From contig NZ_SSOB01000046.1 in NCBI RefSeq assembly GCF_004801405.1, forward strand, positions 1 to 64,000: a DNA stretch of 64,000 nucleotides, given 5' to 3'. Of the stretch, positions 34,222 through 43,000 are shown piece by piece. The notes under the pieces are model-generated. The model ran no database searches, was not told the origin of the DNA, and was given only the letters and a program-made list of their open reading frames with translations. This DNA is from Cohnella fermenti (GTDB taxonomy: Bacteria; Bacillota; Bacilli; Paenibacillales; Paenibacillaceae). The position numbers and the translations under genes are program-made. The first letter of the stretch is position 1, and each line of letters opens with the position of its first letter.

Positions 34222-34237
34222 ACTTGTACGTACCTTT
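34222..34237. promoter_or_regulatory. AraR operator of araR
   Basis: ACTTGTACGTACCTTT keeps 9 central bases of the AraR box (TTGTACGTAC). It overlaps the -35 region of the araR promoter, suggesting autorepression, and overlaps the last codon of the upstream AraC gene. Confidence 0.7.
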
Positions 34238-35105
34238 AGTTCGTTTTGCGCAGTGCGGTGGGGGGGACACCTTTGTAGCTTTTGAACAGGCGGCTGAAGT
34301 AATAGACATCGTGGAACCCGTGGGTGAGCGCGATCTCCGTGATCGTCTTGTCCGAATGGCGAAGGTCGAACTCGCTGCGATTGACGCGCACGAAGTTGAT
34401 GTAGTCGGTCACCGAACGGTCCGTCAGCTCCTTGAACGTCCGTCCGAAGTGGTACCGGCTCATCTTCGCGACGGCGGCCAGCTCCTCGACGGACAGCTTG
34501 CGCGAGTAATGCTCCTCGATGTGGCGCAGCACCGGGTCGATCCTCTCGAGCTTGCGAAGCCGGGACGAATACTCCTCATGGGAAAATTGTACAGCGACGT
34601 GATGGCGAAGCAGCGCGGTCAGCAGACGATAGATCCAGGACTTGACGGCCAGCTCGTACCCGAACGCCTCGCCGAAAAACTCCTCGATCAGCGAAGTCAG
34701 GCTCTCCCGAACAAGCGGATCGTCGGACACCTTGTTCGCGAAGCGAAGCCGGCTGCTCGCGATCGGAGCGATGTACTTCGTCTCCACCGCATCGACCGTG
34801 CGGCTGTGCAGCAGAACGGGATCGATGATGATCGCGTAATAGAACACGTTCTCGGACAGAGTAATGCCGTAGTGAAGGTCCGTGCTGTTGAAGACGAAGA
34901 TGTCTCCCGGCTTCGCGTCGTACTGCTCGGCGTTGCACGTGAACCGCGCTTCGCCTTCCATGACATGGATGAATTCCAGATGCGCGTGCCAGTGGTTAGG
35001 GAATGTGGTCTGGCCGGACTTGCCGAAGCGATTGCGGTGAATCTTCATCGGGAACAGCGGGTCCGGCATATCCATCTCTTCTCGAAGCATCGGGGATTTG
35101 TCCAA
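34236..35105 (-). CDS. AraC-family regulator with cupin sensor
   Basis: 289 residues from a TTG at 35105, chosen because an ideal AGGAGGTGA lies 5-8 bases ahead; the ATG 14 codons upstream has no ribosome site. The N-terminal cupin has HWHAHLEFIHVMEGEARF; two C-terminal HTHs contain LSVEELAAVAKMSRYHFGRTFKELTDRSVTDYINFVRV and KTITEIALTHGFHDVYYFSRLFKSYKGVPPTALRK. Transcribed divergently from the dehydrogenase/isomerase genes (120 bases between starts), which it probably activates with a sugar as effector. Its end abuts the araR promoter. Confidence 0.88.
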   Translation of the reverse strand: MDKSPMLREEMDMPDPLFPMKIHRNRFGKSGQTTFPNHWHAHLEFIHVMEGEARFTCNAEQYDAKPGDIFVFNSTDLHYGITLSENVFYYAIIIDPVLLHSRTVDAVETKYIAPIASSRLRFANKVSDDPLVRESLTSLIEEFFGEAFGYELAVKSWIYRLLTALLRHHVAVQFSHEEYSSRLRKLERIDPVLRHIEEHYSRKLSVEELAAVAKMSRYHFGRTFKELTDRSVTDYINFVRVNRSEFDLRHSDKTITEIALTHGFHDVYYFSRLFKSYKGVPPTALRKTN

Positions 35106-35225
35106 GTCCCTCACCTCCTGTCGCACGATTTTACAAAAGTTCAGCATGACCGTTCATGGCTCTATTCCTCTATTCATTCTATATTACCTTGTGAGAGAAG
35201 CAAACCCGATAAGGAGCGATTACAC

Positions 35226-36290
35226 GTGGCAAAAACCGTCAATATCGGCGTCATCGGCACCGGTTCGATCTCGTTCGCACACTTGGACGCCTATGCCGCC
35301 CACCCGGATGTCAAGCTGGTCGCCGTCGCGGACATGAACGCGGAACGCGCCGCCGAGACCGCACGGAAATACAACGCGGAACGAAGCTATTCGAATGTCT
35401 CCGAGCTGCTCGCCGATCCTCAGATCGATGCGGTCAGCATCTGCACCTGGAACAACACGCACGCCGACCTCGCAATCCAGGCGATTCGCGCCGGCAAGCA
35501 TGTGCTCGTCGAGAAGCCGCTCAGCCGGACGGTCGAGGAAGCTCTGCGCGTCCAGGAAGCCGTCCGCTCGTCGGACCGCATCCTGCAGGTCGGCTTCGTT
35601 CGCCGCTTCGACCCGAACGCCCAGTTGTTGAAGCGGTTCGCCGAGCTCGGCGAGTTCGGGGAGCTCTATTACGCGAAGGCATCCAACCTTCGCCGCCTCG
35701 GCAATCCGGGCGGCTGGTTCGCCGACGTCGCCCGCTCCGGCGGCGGTCCGCTGATCGACATCGGCGTGCACGTCATCGATCTGATCTGGTACCTGATGGG
35801 CAAGCCGAAGCCGGTATCGGTCAGCGGCAATGTGTACCATAAGCTGGGCAACCGTTCGAATGTGCAGGGGCTCAGCTTCTACAAGGCGGCGGACTACGAT
35901 GCGTCGCTGAACACCGTCGAGGATCTGGCGAACGCGGTCATCCGCTTCGAGAACGGAGCCTCGCTGCTCGTCGATGTCAGCTTCACGCTGCACGCCAGCA
36001 AGGACGAGTCGTTCGTCAAGCTGTTCGGCACGAAGGGCGGCTTCGAGGTCGACCCGGAAGTGAAGATCGCGACCGAGAAGCACGACATTATGGTGAACAT
36101 CGCTCCCCAGACCGACGACAAGGGCTTCAACTTCGCGAAGGCTTTCCAGGAGGAGATCGCCCACTTCGTCGCCTCCGTTCAGAACGGAACGGAGCCGCTC
36201 AGCCCGGTCGAGGACGGCGTCGCCGTCATGAAGATGCTTCGCGCGGTGTACGAGTCGGCCGAGAAGGGCATCGAGATCCGGCTGGACTGA
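35226..36290 (+). CDS. Gfo/Idh/MocA-family sugar dehydrogenase
   Basis: 354 residues from a GTG at 35226, with AAGGAG 9 bases ahead. The Rossmann N-terminus has IGVIGTGSISFAH, then WNNTHADLAIQAIRAGKHVLVEKPLSRT (the EKP signature lysine) and VGFVRRFDP. The C-terminal domain has GGPLIDIGVHVIDLIWYLMG, with the GGxxxDxGxHxxD pattern of active members. The family oxidises or reduces sugars, inositols and their derivatives with NAD(P). Followed by two TIM-barrel isomerase-like genes, a combination typical of inositol-like or keto-sugar pathways; the substrate is not determined. Confidence 0.9.
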   Translation: MAKTVNIGVIGTGSISFAHLDAYAAHPDVKLVAVADMNAERAAETARKYNAERSYSNVSELLADPQIDAVSICTWNNTHADLAIQAIRAGKHVLVEKPLSRTVEEALRVQEAVRSSDRILQVGFVRRFDPNAQLLKRFAELGEFGELYYAKASNLRRLGNPGGWFADVARSGGGPLIDIGVHVIDLIWYLMGKPKPVSVSGNVYHKLGNRSNVQGLSFYKAADYDASLNTVEDLANAVIRFENGASLLVDVSFTLHASKDESFVKLFGTKGGFEVDPEVKIATEKHDIMVNIAPQTDDKGFNFAKAFQEEIAHFVASVQNGTEPLSPVEDGVAVMKMLRAVYESAEKGIEIRLD

Positions 36291-36324
36291 TTGAGACTCG
36301 TTGAACGGAAGGAGACTTATCCCA

Positions 36325-37182
36325 ATGAAGCTTGGACTTAGCACGTACAGCCTGCAAGGCGCTCTGAACGCGGGCGAGATGACCGTTCTGGACGTCATCG
36401 ACTGGATCGCCGATCATGAGGGAGAACACGTCGAGATTGTCCCGATCGGGTACGATCTGACGGGAGAGCCTTCGCTTATCGAGCAGATTAAGGAGCGAGC
36501 CTCGGCAAGGGGGATCGATATCTCGAATTACGCGATCCGGGCCGAGTTCGACACGGAGAACGAAGAGGCCTATGAAGCCGAGATCGCCCGCGTCATGAAG
36601 GAAGTCGACATCGCCGCCGCGCTCGGTGCGAAGAAGATGCGCCACGACGTCGCGTTCGGAGAAGACACGTCGACGGAGCGCTTCCAGCGCGAGCTTCCGA
36701 AGCTCGCGGCCGCCTGCCGCCGCATCGCCGAATACGCGGAGCAGCGGGGCGTCGTCACCAGCCTGGAGAACCACGGCTACTTCATGCAAGGCAGCGAGCG
36801 CGTGCTTGCGCTGATCGATGCCGCCAGTCATCCGAACTTCCGACTGACGCTCGACATCGGCAACTTCCTGTGCGCGGACGAGAACTCGGTCGCCGCGGTG
36901 AAGCGTACGATCGCGAGTGCGTCGATCGTTCACTTGAAGGACTTCTACGTGCGCGCGGAGAACGTGCGCCCCGGCGAAGGCTGGTTCCCGACGGCGGCCG
37001 GCAATCACCTGCGCGGAGCGATCTTCGGCCACGGCGACATCGACACCCGCGAGGTGCTGCGAGTCGTGAAGGCGTCCGGCTACGACGGCTATCTGTCGCT
37101 CGAATTCGAAGGGCTCGAGCCTTGCCGCCTCGGAGCGCGGCTCGGGCTGGACAACGCGCGCCGGATCTGGAACGAAGTTTAA
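36325..37182 (+). CDS. Sugar phosphate isomerase/epimerase-like TIM-barrel protein
   Basis: 285 residues; the ATG at 36325 follows AAGGAG by 10 bases, unlike the upstream in-frame ATG at 36301. AP-endonuclease-2/xylose-isomerase-like barrel with candidate metal ligands Glu in TSLENHGYF, Asp in LTLDIGNFL, His in IVHLKDFY and Glu in YLSLEFEGLE. Starts 34 bases after the dehydrogenase, in the same operon. The family includes IolE, IolI, hydroxypyruvate isomerase and 3-keto-sugar enzymes, so epimerisation, isomerisation or dehydration of a sugar derivative is possible. Confidence 0.87.
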   Translation: MKLGLSTYSLQGALNAGEMTVLDVIDWIADHEGEHVEIVPIGYDLTGEPSLIEQIKERASARGIDISNYAIRAEFDTENEEAYEAEIARVMKEVDIAAALGAKKMRHDVAFGEDTSTERFQRELPKLAAACRRIAEYAEQRGVVTSLENHGYFMQGSERVLALIDAASHPNFRLTLDIGNFLCADENSVAAVKRTIASASIVHLKDFYVRAENVRPGEGWFPTAAGNHLRGAIFGHGDIDTREVLRVVKASGYDGYLSLEFEGLEPCRLGARLGLDNARRIWNEV

Positions 37183-37500
37183 CCATTACTGTCAGGGTGT
37201 CGGTTGCGATTTTATGTGGTTTTTCACATTCATTGGCGGGAATGAGCGGGAATCGCGACGTTTTATGTGATTTTTAGCATACATGCGGCAACTCGAGCCG
37301 TAATTTTCTCTATGTATGTTATTTTTCACATAAAATCGTCCAACCTGCCCAATCGTCCAACCTGCCCAATATCACGCTGCACGAATATGAAATTTCACAT
37401 AAATTCCTGGTATCTGGCGGTATCCGACGGTTTCCAGTTGGTATCCGGCGATTGAGCGGTATGACTTTCTGATATGCGAAGCAAAGGAGTGTTCCCAATC
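37183..37500. other. Intergenic spacer with four hairpin repeats
   Basis: Between two isomerase-like genes of the same direction lie four hairpin repeats at 37211-37236, 37261-37288, 37315-37342 and 37384-37407. Otherwise nothing is seen; no terminator or clear promoter. Confidence 0.55.
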
Positions 37501-38379
37501 ATGGTTCCAATAACGAATCCGATCGGCGTCATCGTGGACAGCTTCCGCGTCGGCGTCAGCGAAGGGCTGCGCAAGGCGAAGGAAGTCGGCGCCGACGGCG
37601 TTCAGATCTATGCGGTGAGCGGCGAGATGGACCCCGCCGTTATTACCAAGGCCCGTATCCGCGAGCTTCGGGATGAGCTGGACTCGCACGGACTGCGCAT
37701 CTCCGCGCTCGTCGGCGATCTCGGCGGCCACGGCTTCCAAGACGCCCGCGAGAACCCTTGGAAGATCGAGAAGTCGAAGCGCATTCTCGATCTGGCCGTC
37801 GAGCTCGGCACGAACATCGTGACGACGCACATCGGCATCGTGCAGGAGGACCCAAGCAGCGCCGTCTATGCAGCGATGCAGTCCGCCTGCGAAGAACTCA
37901 GCACTTACGCAAGCAGCCTGAACGCTTACTTCGCGATCGAGACCGGACCGGAGACGTCCGCCCGGCTGAAGAGCTTCCTCGATACGCTGAGCACGAACGG
38001 CGTCTCGGTCAACTACGACCCGGCCAACCTCGTTATGGTGACCGGCGACGATCCCGTCCAGGGCGTGTACACGCTGCGCGACTACATCGTGCACACCCAC
38101 GCGAAGGACGGCATCCGGCTGCAGGAGGTTGACCCGCGCTACATCTACGGCGCGCTCGGCTTCGAGCCGATGGACCACGAGAAGCTCGCCATGCAGGTCG
38201 AATCCGGCGTCTACTTCCGCGAAGTGCCGCTCGGCGAAGGCTCCGTCGACTGGAACGCCTACCTCGCGGCGCTCGCCGACATCGGCTTCGGCGGCTATCT
38301 CACCATCGAACGCGAAGTCGGCGCCGACCCCGCCCGCGACATCGCCAAGGCGGTCGAGTTCCTGAAGCGGTACCGTTAA
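37501..38379 (+). CDS. Second sugar phosphate isomerase/epimerase-like protein
   Basis: 292 residues from the ATG at 37501 (AAAGGAG 11 bases ahead); the ATG at 37474 has no ribosome site. Xylose-isomerase-like barrel with NPIGVIVDSFRVGVSEGLRKAKEVGADGVQIY at the start and candidate metal ligands Glu in YFAIETGPET, Asp in VNYDPANLVM, His in VHTHAKDG and Glu in YLTIEREVGAD. Distinct from the preceding homologue and 318 bases from it, so it may have its own transcript. Probably acts in the same sugar pathway. Confidence 0.87.
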   Translation: MVPITNPIGVIVDSFRVGVSEGLRKAKEVGADGVQIYAVSGEMDPAVITKARIRELRDELDSHGLRISALVGDLGGHGFQDARENPWKIEKSKRILDLAVELGTNIVTTHIGIVQEDPSSAVYAAMQSACEELSTYASSLNAYFAIETGPETSARLKSFLDTLSTNGVSVNYDPANLVMVTGDDPVQGVYTLRDYIVHTHAKDGIRLQEVDPRYIYGALGFEPMDHEKLAMQVESGVYFREVPLGEGSVDWNAYLAALADIGFGGYLTIEREVGADPARDIAKAVEFLKRYR

Positions 38380-38387
38380 GCGAGCTC

Positions 38388-38430
38388 CACTCCCCGAGGA
38401 CACGCCTCCCCGGGGAGTGTTTGTTGCTTG
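38388..38430 (+). terminator. Terminator of the isomerase gene
   Basis: CACTCCCCG and CGGGGAGTG arms followed by TTTGTTGCTTG, 9 bases after the stop codon. Confidence 0.75.
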
Positions 38431-38434
38431 AAGC

Positions 38435-38995
38435 TTACTCCCGTTCTCCCGTTCCCCGACTGCGACTAACTCCTCTACTCCGTTCCGCCCCCGCACATTG
38501 CCGAGGATTACTTCCGTTCCCCCGTTCCCCAACTGCGACTAACTCCTCTACTCTGTTCCGCCCCCGCACATTGCCGAGGATTACTCTCATTCCCCCGTTC
38601 CCCGACTACGACTAACTTCCCTACTCAGTTCCGTTCCCGCACATTGCTGATGATTACTCTTGTTCTCCCGTTCCCCGACTTCGACTAACTCCCTACGTTG
38701 ATCCGTCCCCCTCCACCGCCTCGCTCCGTCCGCCGAACGACTCTCCCTTCTCAAGCAGACAACTCATCCAGCCCATCGGTGCGGAAGCCATGTGATGCAA
38801 AAATACATCTCTTCTCTCTGATTTCCCTTGAAATGATACTAAGAGATGTAAAAATACACTTCATTTTCTCAAATTGGCCCTATTCTCGGTAAATCGGCAG
38901 AATCAGATGTACTTTTACATTACATTGCCTCTAATTAGCCCCATCGAGCAAAAAGAGATGTACTTTTGCTTCTCATCCCCTTCTCCCAAGAGAAG
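38435..38995. repeat. Composite repeat, copy A
   Basis: Holds, in order, four 73-bp tandem units (starts 38435, 38508, 38581, 38654; each has CCGTTCCCCGACTGCGACTA), a short CCTCC-rich spacer with CCGCCGAACGACTC, then four GATGYA...TRCATC-type hairpin units at about 38793-38813, 38842-38861, 38905-38924 and 38954-38976, separated by conserved sequence (for example ATTTTCTCAAATTGG). The whole block recurs inverted at 50793-51420. No coding capacity is supported. The gap on to 39085 holds only GC-rich sequence ahead of the convergent nuclease gene. Confidence 0.9.
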
Positions 38996-39085
38996 CGCTT
39001 CTTCTCCACGGAGGAAGGGGACGCACTCTCCCAGTAAGGCAGCCTCAACGCTTCATCCCCACCAAAAGGCTGCCTCATTCAGAGA

Positions 39086-39814
39086 TTATCGCCACAGCTT
39101 CTCCGCCGAATTCTCTCGAAGCTCGTACTTCATGATACGATCGCTGCCGCTGGCTCTAATAGGGCTGAACAGCCCCCGCTCGCATAGGGAATTCAGATAC
39201 TTAACCGCGCTCCGCTGATTGACGCCCAGATGTCTGACCACGTCGATCGGCCTCACTGCGCGCGCAAGCGTGTGGGCCAAGCGAACGATCTCCTTCTCGG
39301 TGATAGATGCTCGTTTCCCTTCCGCCTCCCCCGCCTCCGTCTGGAACCGGCTCAGCACCATTCGCAGCAGCGTTCGGCACAGCTCCGGCCGATCTGCGAC
39401 GTCGTCGTAGGAGAACGAGATGACGATATGTCCCATCGCCGTGAGGAACGTCTCCCGATTCAGCTCGTTGCTATATTTCTTGCGATCCATATCCCGCACG
39501 TGCGGACCGAAGCCTTTGATCTCGATGACGAGCTTCACCTGCCCCGTAATCCACGCGAAGTCGCAGAAGAAGCTCATTCCCCGCCAATCGAACACCTCAT
39601 ACTCCGGATGCAGTCCCTCGAAGCTGCCGCGCAGAGGCCACCAGACATTCTTGCAGAACAGCTTCTCCGCTTCCCGGTGCCCTCTCTCCAGCCTCCCTCT
39701 CCGCTCTCCCTTCCTCTTCTCCAGATGCGCCTGAATAAACTGCCCGTGCGCCGCTTCAAATCCCGCTCCTGTCCCTGCTCCTGCTCCGAATCCTGCCCCA
39801 GTTCCCACAACCAT
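39086..39814 (-). CDS. DUF559/Vsr-like nuclease domain with winged-helix tail
   Basis: 242 residues if started at the ATG at 39814 (GGGAGGG 9 bases ahead); a longer GTG form from 39892 would cross a hairpin terminator and is less likely. After a Gly-rich low-complexity start, the middle has a PD-(D/E)xK-like core: FDWRGMSFFCDFAW, VIEIKGFG, then an Arg and GHIVISFSYDDV. The last 80 residues look like a winged helix (IDVVRHLGVNQRSAVKYLNSLCERGLF). DUF559 proteins resemble Vsr mismatch endonucleases, but no methylase or other repair gene is near. Function unknown. Confidence 0.75.
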   Translation of the reverse strand: MVVGTGAGFGAGAGTGAGFEAAHGQFIQAHLEKRKGERRGRLERGHREAEKLFCKNVWWPLRGSFEGLHPEYEVFDWRGMSFFCDFAWITGQVKLVIEIKGFGPHVRDMDRKKYSNELNRETFLTAMGHIVISFSYDDVADRPELCRTLLRMVLSRFQTEAGEAEGKRASITEKEIVRLAHTLARAVRPIDVVRHLGVNQRSAVKYLNSLCERGLFSPIRASGSDRIMKYELRENSAEKLWR

Positions 39815-39828
39815 CCTCATCATCCCTC

Positions 39829-39886
39829 CCGGAAAATAGACAAAGAACGCCCTGAAACGCTCCAACGAGCGGATCAGGACGTTCTT
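39829..39886 (-). terminator. Terminator-like hairpin after the dextran enzyme gene
   Basis: On the minus strand AAGAACGTCCTGA and TCAGGGCGTTCTT arms (one G-T pair) with inner GCTC/GAGC, followed by TTGTCTATTTTCC. It lies 155 bases after the 1785-residue enzyme's stop and just before the nuclease start. Confidence 0.6.
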
Positions 39887-40040
39887 CGTCACTGTTAGTC
39901 CCAGTATAAAGGAATCACCCAGATTTATCCACTACTTTTTTGGCGTCAACTCGCCGCGAGGGGCGAACCGCATCTGCAAGGCACCCGCAGAGACGGGCCA
40001 CTCCCGTTAGCGAGACTGCTCCCCCTGCGAGGCGACTCCC

Positions 40041-43000
40041 TTACTCCGCGTTCCCGTAGTACCAGGTCTCCCCGGTCGTCGTCACGCGGTAGTGGAGGGC
40101 GATCTGGTCGTCATCCGACCAGGCGAGCGTCGTCGGGTCCTGGCGGGACAGGACGATGTTCAGGTACGTCCAGTCTCCCGTCGCCGCCGAGCCGGTGCTG
40201 GACAGGGCGGACAGCGGAACGACAATCTCGATGTCGCCGGTTGTCGCGCTCCACTGCGGCGCAGTGACGCCGGAGATCGTTCCGCCCGATGTCCAAGCGC
40301 TGCCGGAGACGCCATACTTCGTATAATCGGCGCTGTCGCTCGTGCGGCTGACCATGTATTGCATCGCCCGCTCCAGCGTGCCGCCGTTCAGGCCGGTCGT
40401 CTTCGATGCCGCCGTGCCGTTCTTGAGGTCGGTGCCATACACCTGGACGCCGAACCTCGGAGCGGTGTCATAGGCGGACAGCGATCCGCTGGCATTCTTC
40501 AGACGAATGTACAGGTTGCTCGCATCGTTGCTGACATAAGCGCGGACGATGTCCGTGTCGGCGGAGCCCGAAGCCGTGTCTTGCTTGGCATCCATATAAT
40601 ACGGTACGTTGCTCCACTGCGACAGGTCGCTCGCCACGCTCGTCGTCACGCTGATCGTCTTGTACGCGCCTGCGTTCGACTGCGGCGAGACGATGCGGAC
40701 GTCCGCCTGCCCCGTGTACGTGAGCGCGCCCAGAATAAACCAGGCGGCCGTCACCGGCTCGACGGCGGTGCTGATAAGCGGCTTCAGGTCGATGCGCGAC
40801 ACCGATTCCCCTTGCGCCATGTAGCCGACGCCGGTTCGCGACGCGATCCACTTCAGGTAGTTGAGTGCAGTCGTATTTTCCCCCCGGTAGATGTGGTTAA
40901 GGGCGACATACGTGCTCATCTGCGGCCAGGACGGCTCGTCGCTGAGCGCTTCGTTGCCGGCAGGGCTCCATGGCGACGTATAGTAGAACGTATCCCCGTC
41001 GTAGCGCGCCACTCCGTAATTGTCATGCTGCAGGTTCGTCTTGATCTTGTTGACATGGCTGACGGCCCTGGAGGACAAGGCGTCAAGCACGCCGAATACG
41101 ATCAGCGCATTGGAGGAGCCGTCGACGAGCGTGTTCGCTCCGCCGCTGGTCGTCACCGCCCGGTTGAAGTAGCCGTTCGCAGAATTCCACAGCCCCTTCA
41201 CGCTCTCCGTATCCGACTTCTGAATGTTGGTGCGGATCTTGCTGGCCGCTCCGTTGTAGTCGTCGGCGACAGCCGGAAGCCCCTTCGCCTTCGCCATGTA
41301 TTGCGCGGCATCCAGCCCCGCCACGTACAGCGCCTGGGTAAACGTGTTGTACTCGATCTGTTCTTCCCAGATGCTCGAGTCGGCGACGCCTAATCCGTAA
41401 GGGTCCGAACCGAGATTGGACCAGACGTAGTCGGCGGACTTGCGATACTTCGTCCAGATGTTGTTCAGGAACGTCGTGTCTCCGGTCAGCTTGTAGTGCT
41501 GGTAGGCCCCAATCAGGAAAATCCCGATCGAATCATGCTCCGGCTCCACGAAGCTGACGTACGAATTGGTCCAGAAGTCGAACGTCGTCTTGAACGAGCC
41601 GTCCGTGCTCTGACGATCCGCCAGCCAGTACCAGTACTTCTCCGCCTCCTCGTGGAAGCCCGCCTGGTCGAGAACCATCGCCGTCACCGCGGAATCGCGC
41701 GCCCATACCTTGTAGCCGTAGGCGATCGGATTCGTCGTCGCCGGAATGCCTCCGTAGGTCGGATTCATCGCGTTCTTGATCGTGATCAGCCCTCTGCGGT
41801 ACATCGCGTCAAGCCCGTTGTCGTCGAAGTCGACCGTCTTCTTGCCGGCTTCCGTCATCCAATCGTCATAGCGGGATGCCGTCTCCGTCATCCAGTAAGC
41901 GGCCGTCTGCCCGCGCGCCGTGTCGACCGCCGCCTGAGCCGCGGCCAGCGTCGGCTGCACCGAGGCGACGAAGCTGAGCTGCACCGAGCTGTTCGCCGGA
42001 ATCGTGAAGCGGTCCTGGAACGCCATGCTGATGTCGGTCGCGTAGACGTCGTTGTTGTTCTTGACCGTCCCGTCGTTGTCGAACGTGTACCACGCGGCCA
42101 CATTGCTCGCCGACAGCGAGGACACCGTATCGCTGGCGACCTGGTGGCCGTCCATCGTCTGGAACGCGCCGAGGGCGAGATAGTATTGCCCCGAGCTGCT
42201 CATGTCGACGAACATCGCGTTGCGGGTCGAGTCGTACCAAGCGTGGTGCGTCGTATCCGAAGACCCGATCGACTTGTTGTTCGCATGGATCTGCTCCAGC
42301 AGGTTGTATTCGATCGGCGTGGAGTTGTTGTTCGTGAAGGTCATCGTCGCGACGGTGAAGTCCTCGTTCGGAACCATCGCGTACTTCTTCTTCACGGTGA
42401 TCGGCATGCTGCTCGTTCCGTATTGCAGGTACTTCGTTCTCAGAATGCCGCCGTCGTCGTAGTAGGCTTCGCTGGCAAAATTGTTCGGCTGATCGTACTT
42501 GACTCCGCTCGTCTCGTTGCGGAAGAAGCTCGTGTAATCCTTGATCTGATTCGTCGAATAGTCGCTGGCGATTCTCATCTCGCCGATGCGCGGACCGTTC
42601 GATCCCGTGTCGTTCTGGGACAGCTTGCTCGCCATCCACAGGTTGACCGAATCGTCCCAGTTGCTCATGTAGAGGCTTGTGATCGAGCGATCGGTTGGCT
42701 GCGTGCCGGTCACGACCGCATCCGGATCATCGCTCCCATCCTCCGGATCTGGGTCCGGGTCCGGGTCTGGATCTGGGTCTGGATCTGGGTCCGGATCGGG
42801 ATCGGTCACGCCGATCTGATCGATATCCAAATAATCGAGATTGATCGCCCCTGCATTCGTCGAGGTGTACCAGACCACGACGCTGCGGTAGCCCGCCTTC
42901 AGCGAGACGGTCAGTTCGGCGGTTCCCCACGTGTCCCAGTTGCCGGTATTCGCGAAGCTCGCCGTGCCTGCCAAGGCGCCGTCGATGTAGACGTTCCTCG

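Noticed and set aside
34224..35225. N-terminal extension of the Gfo/Idh/MocA protein
   Set aside because: The upstream open frame is antisense to the AraC gene; the GTG at 35226 has a strong ribosome site and the Rossmann motif follows directly.
39815..39892. Extended N-terminus of the DUF559-like protein from a GTG at 39892
   Set aside because: The extension spans a terminator-like hairpin and the GTG has no convincing ribosome site.
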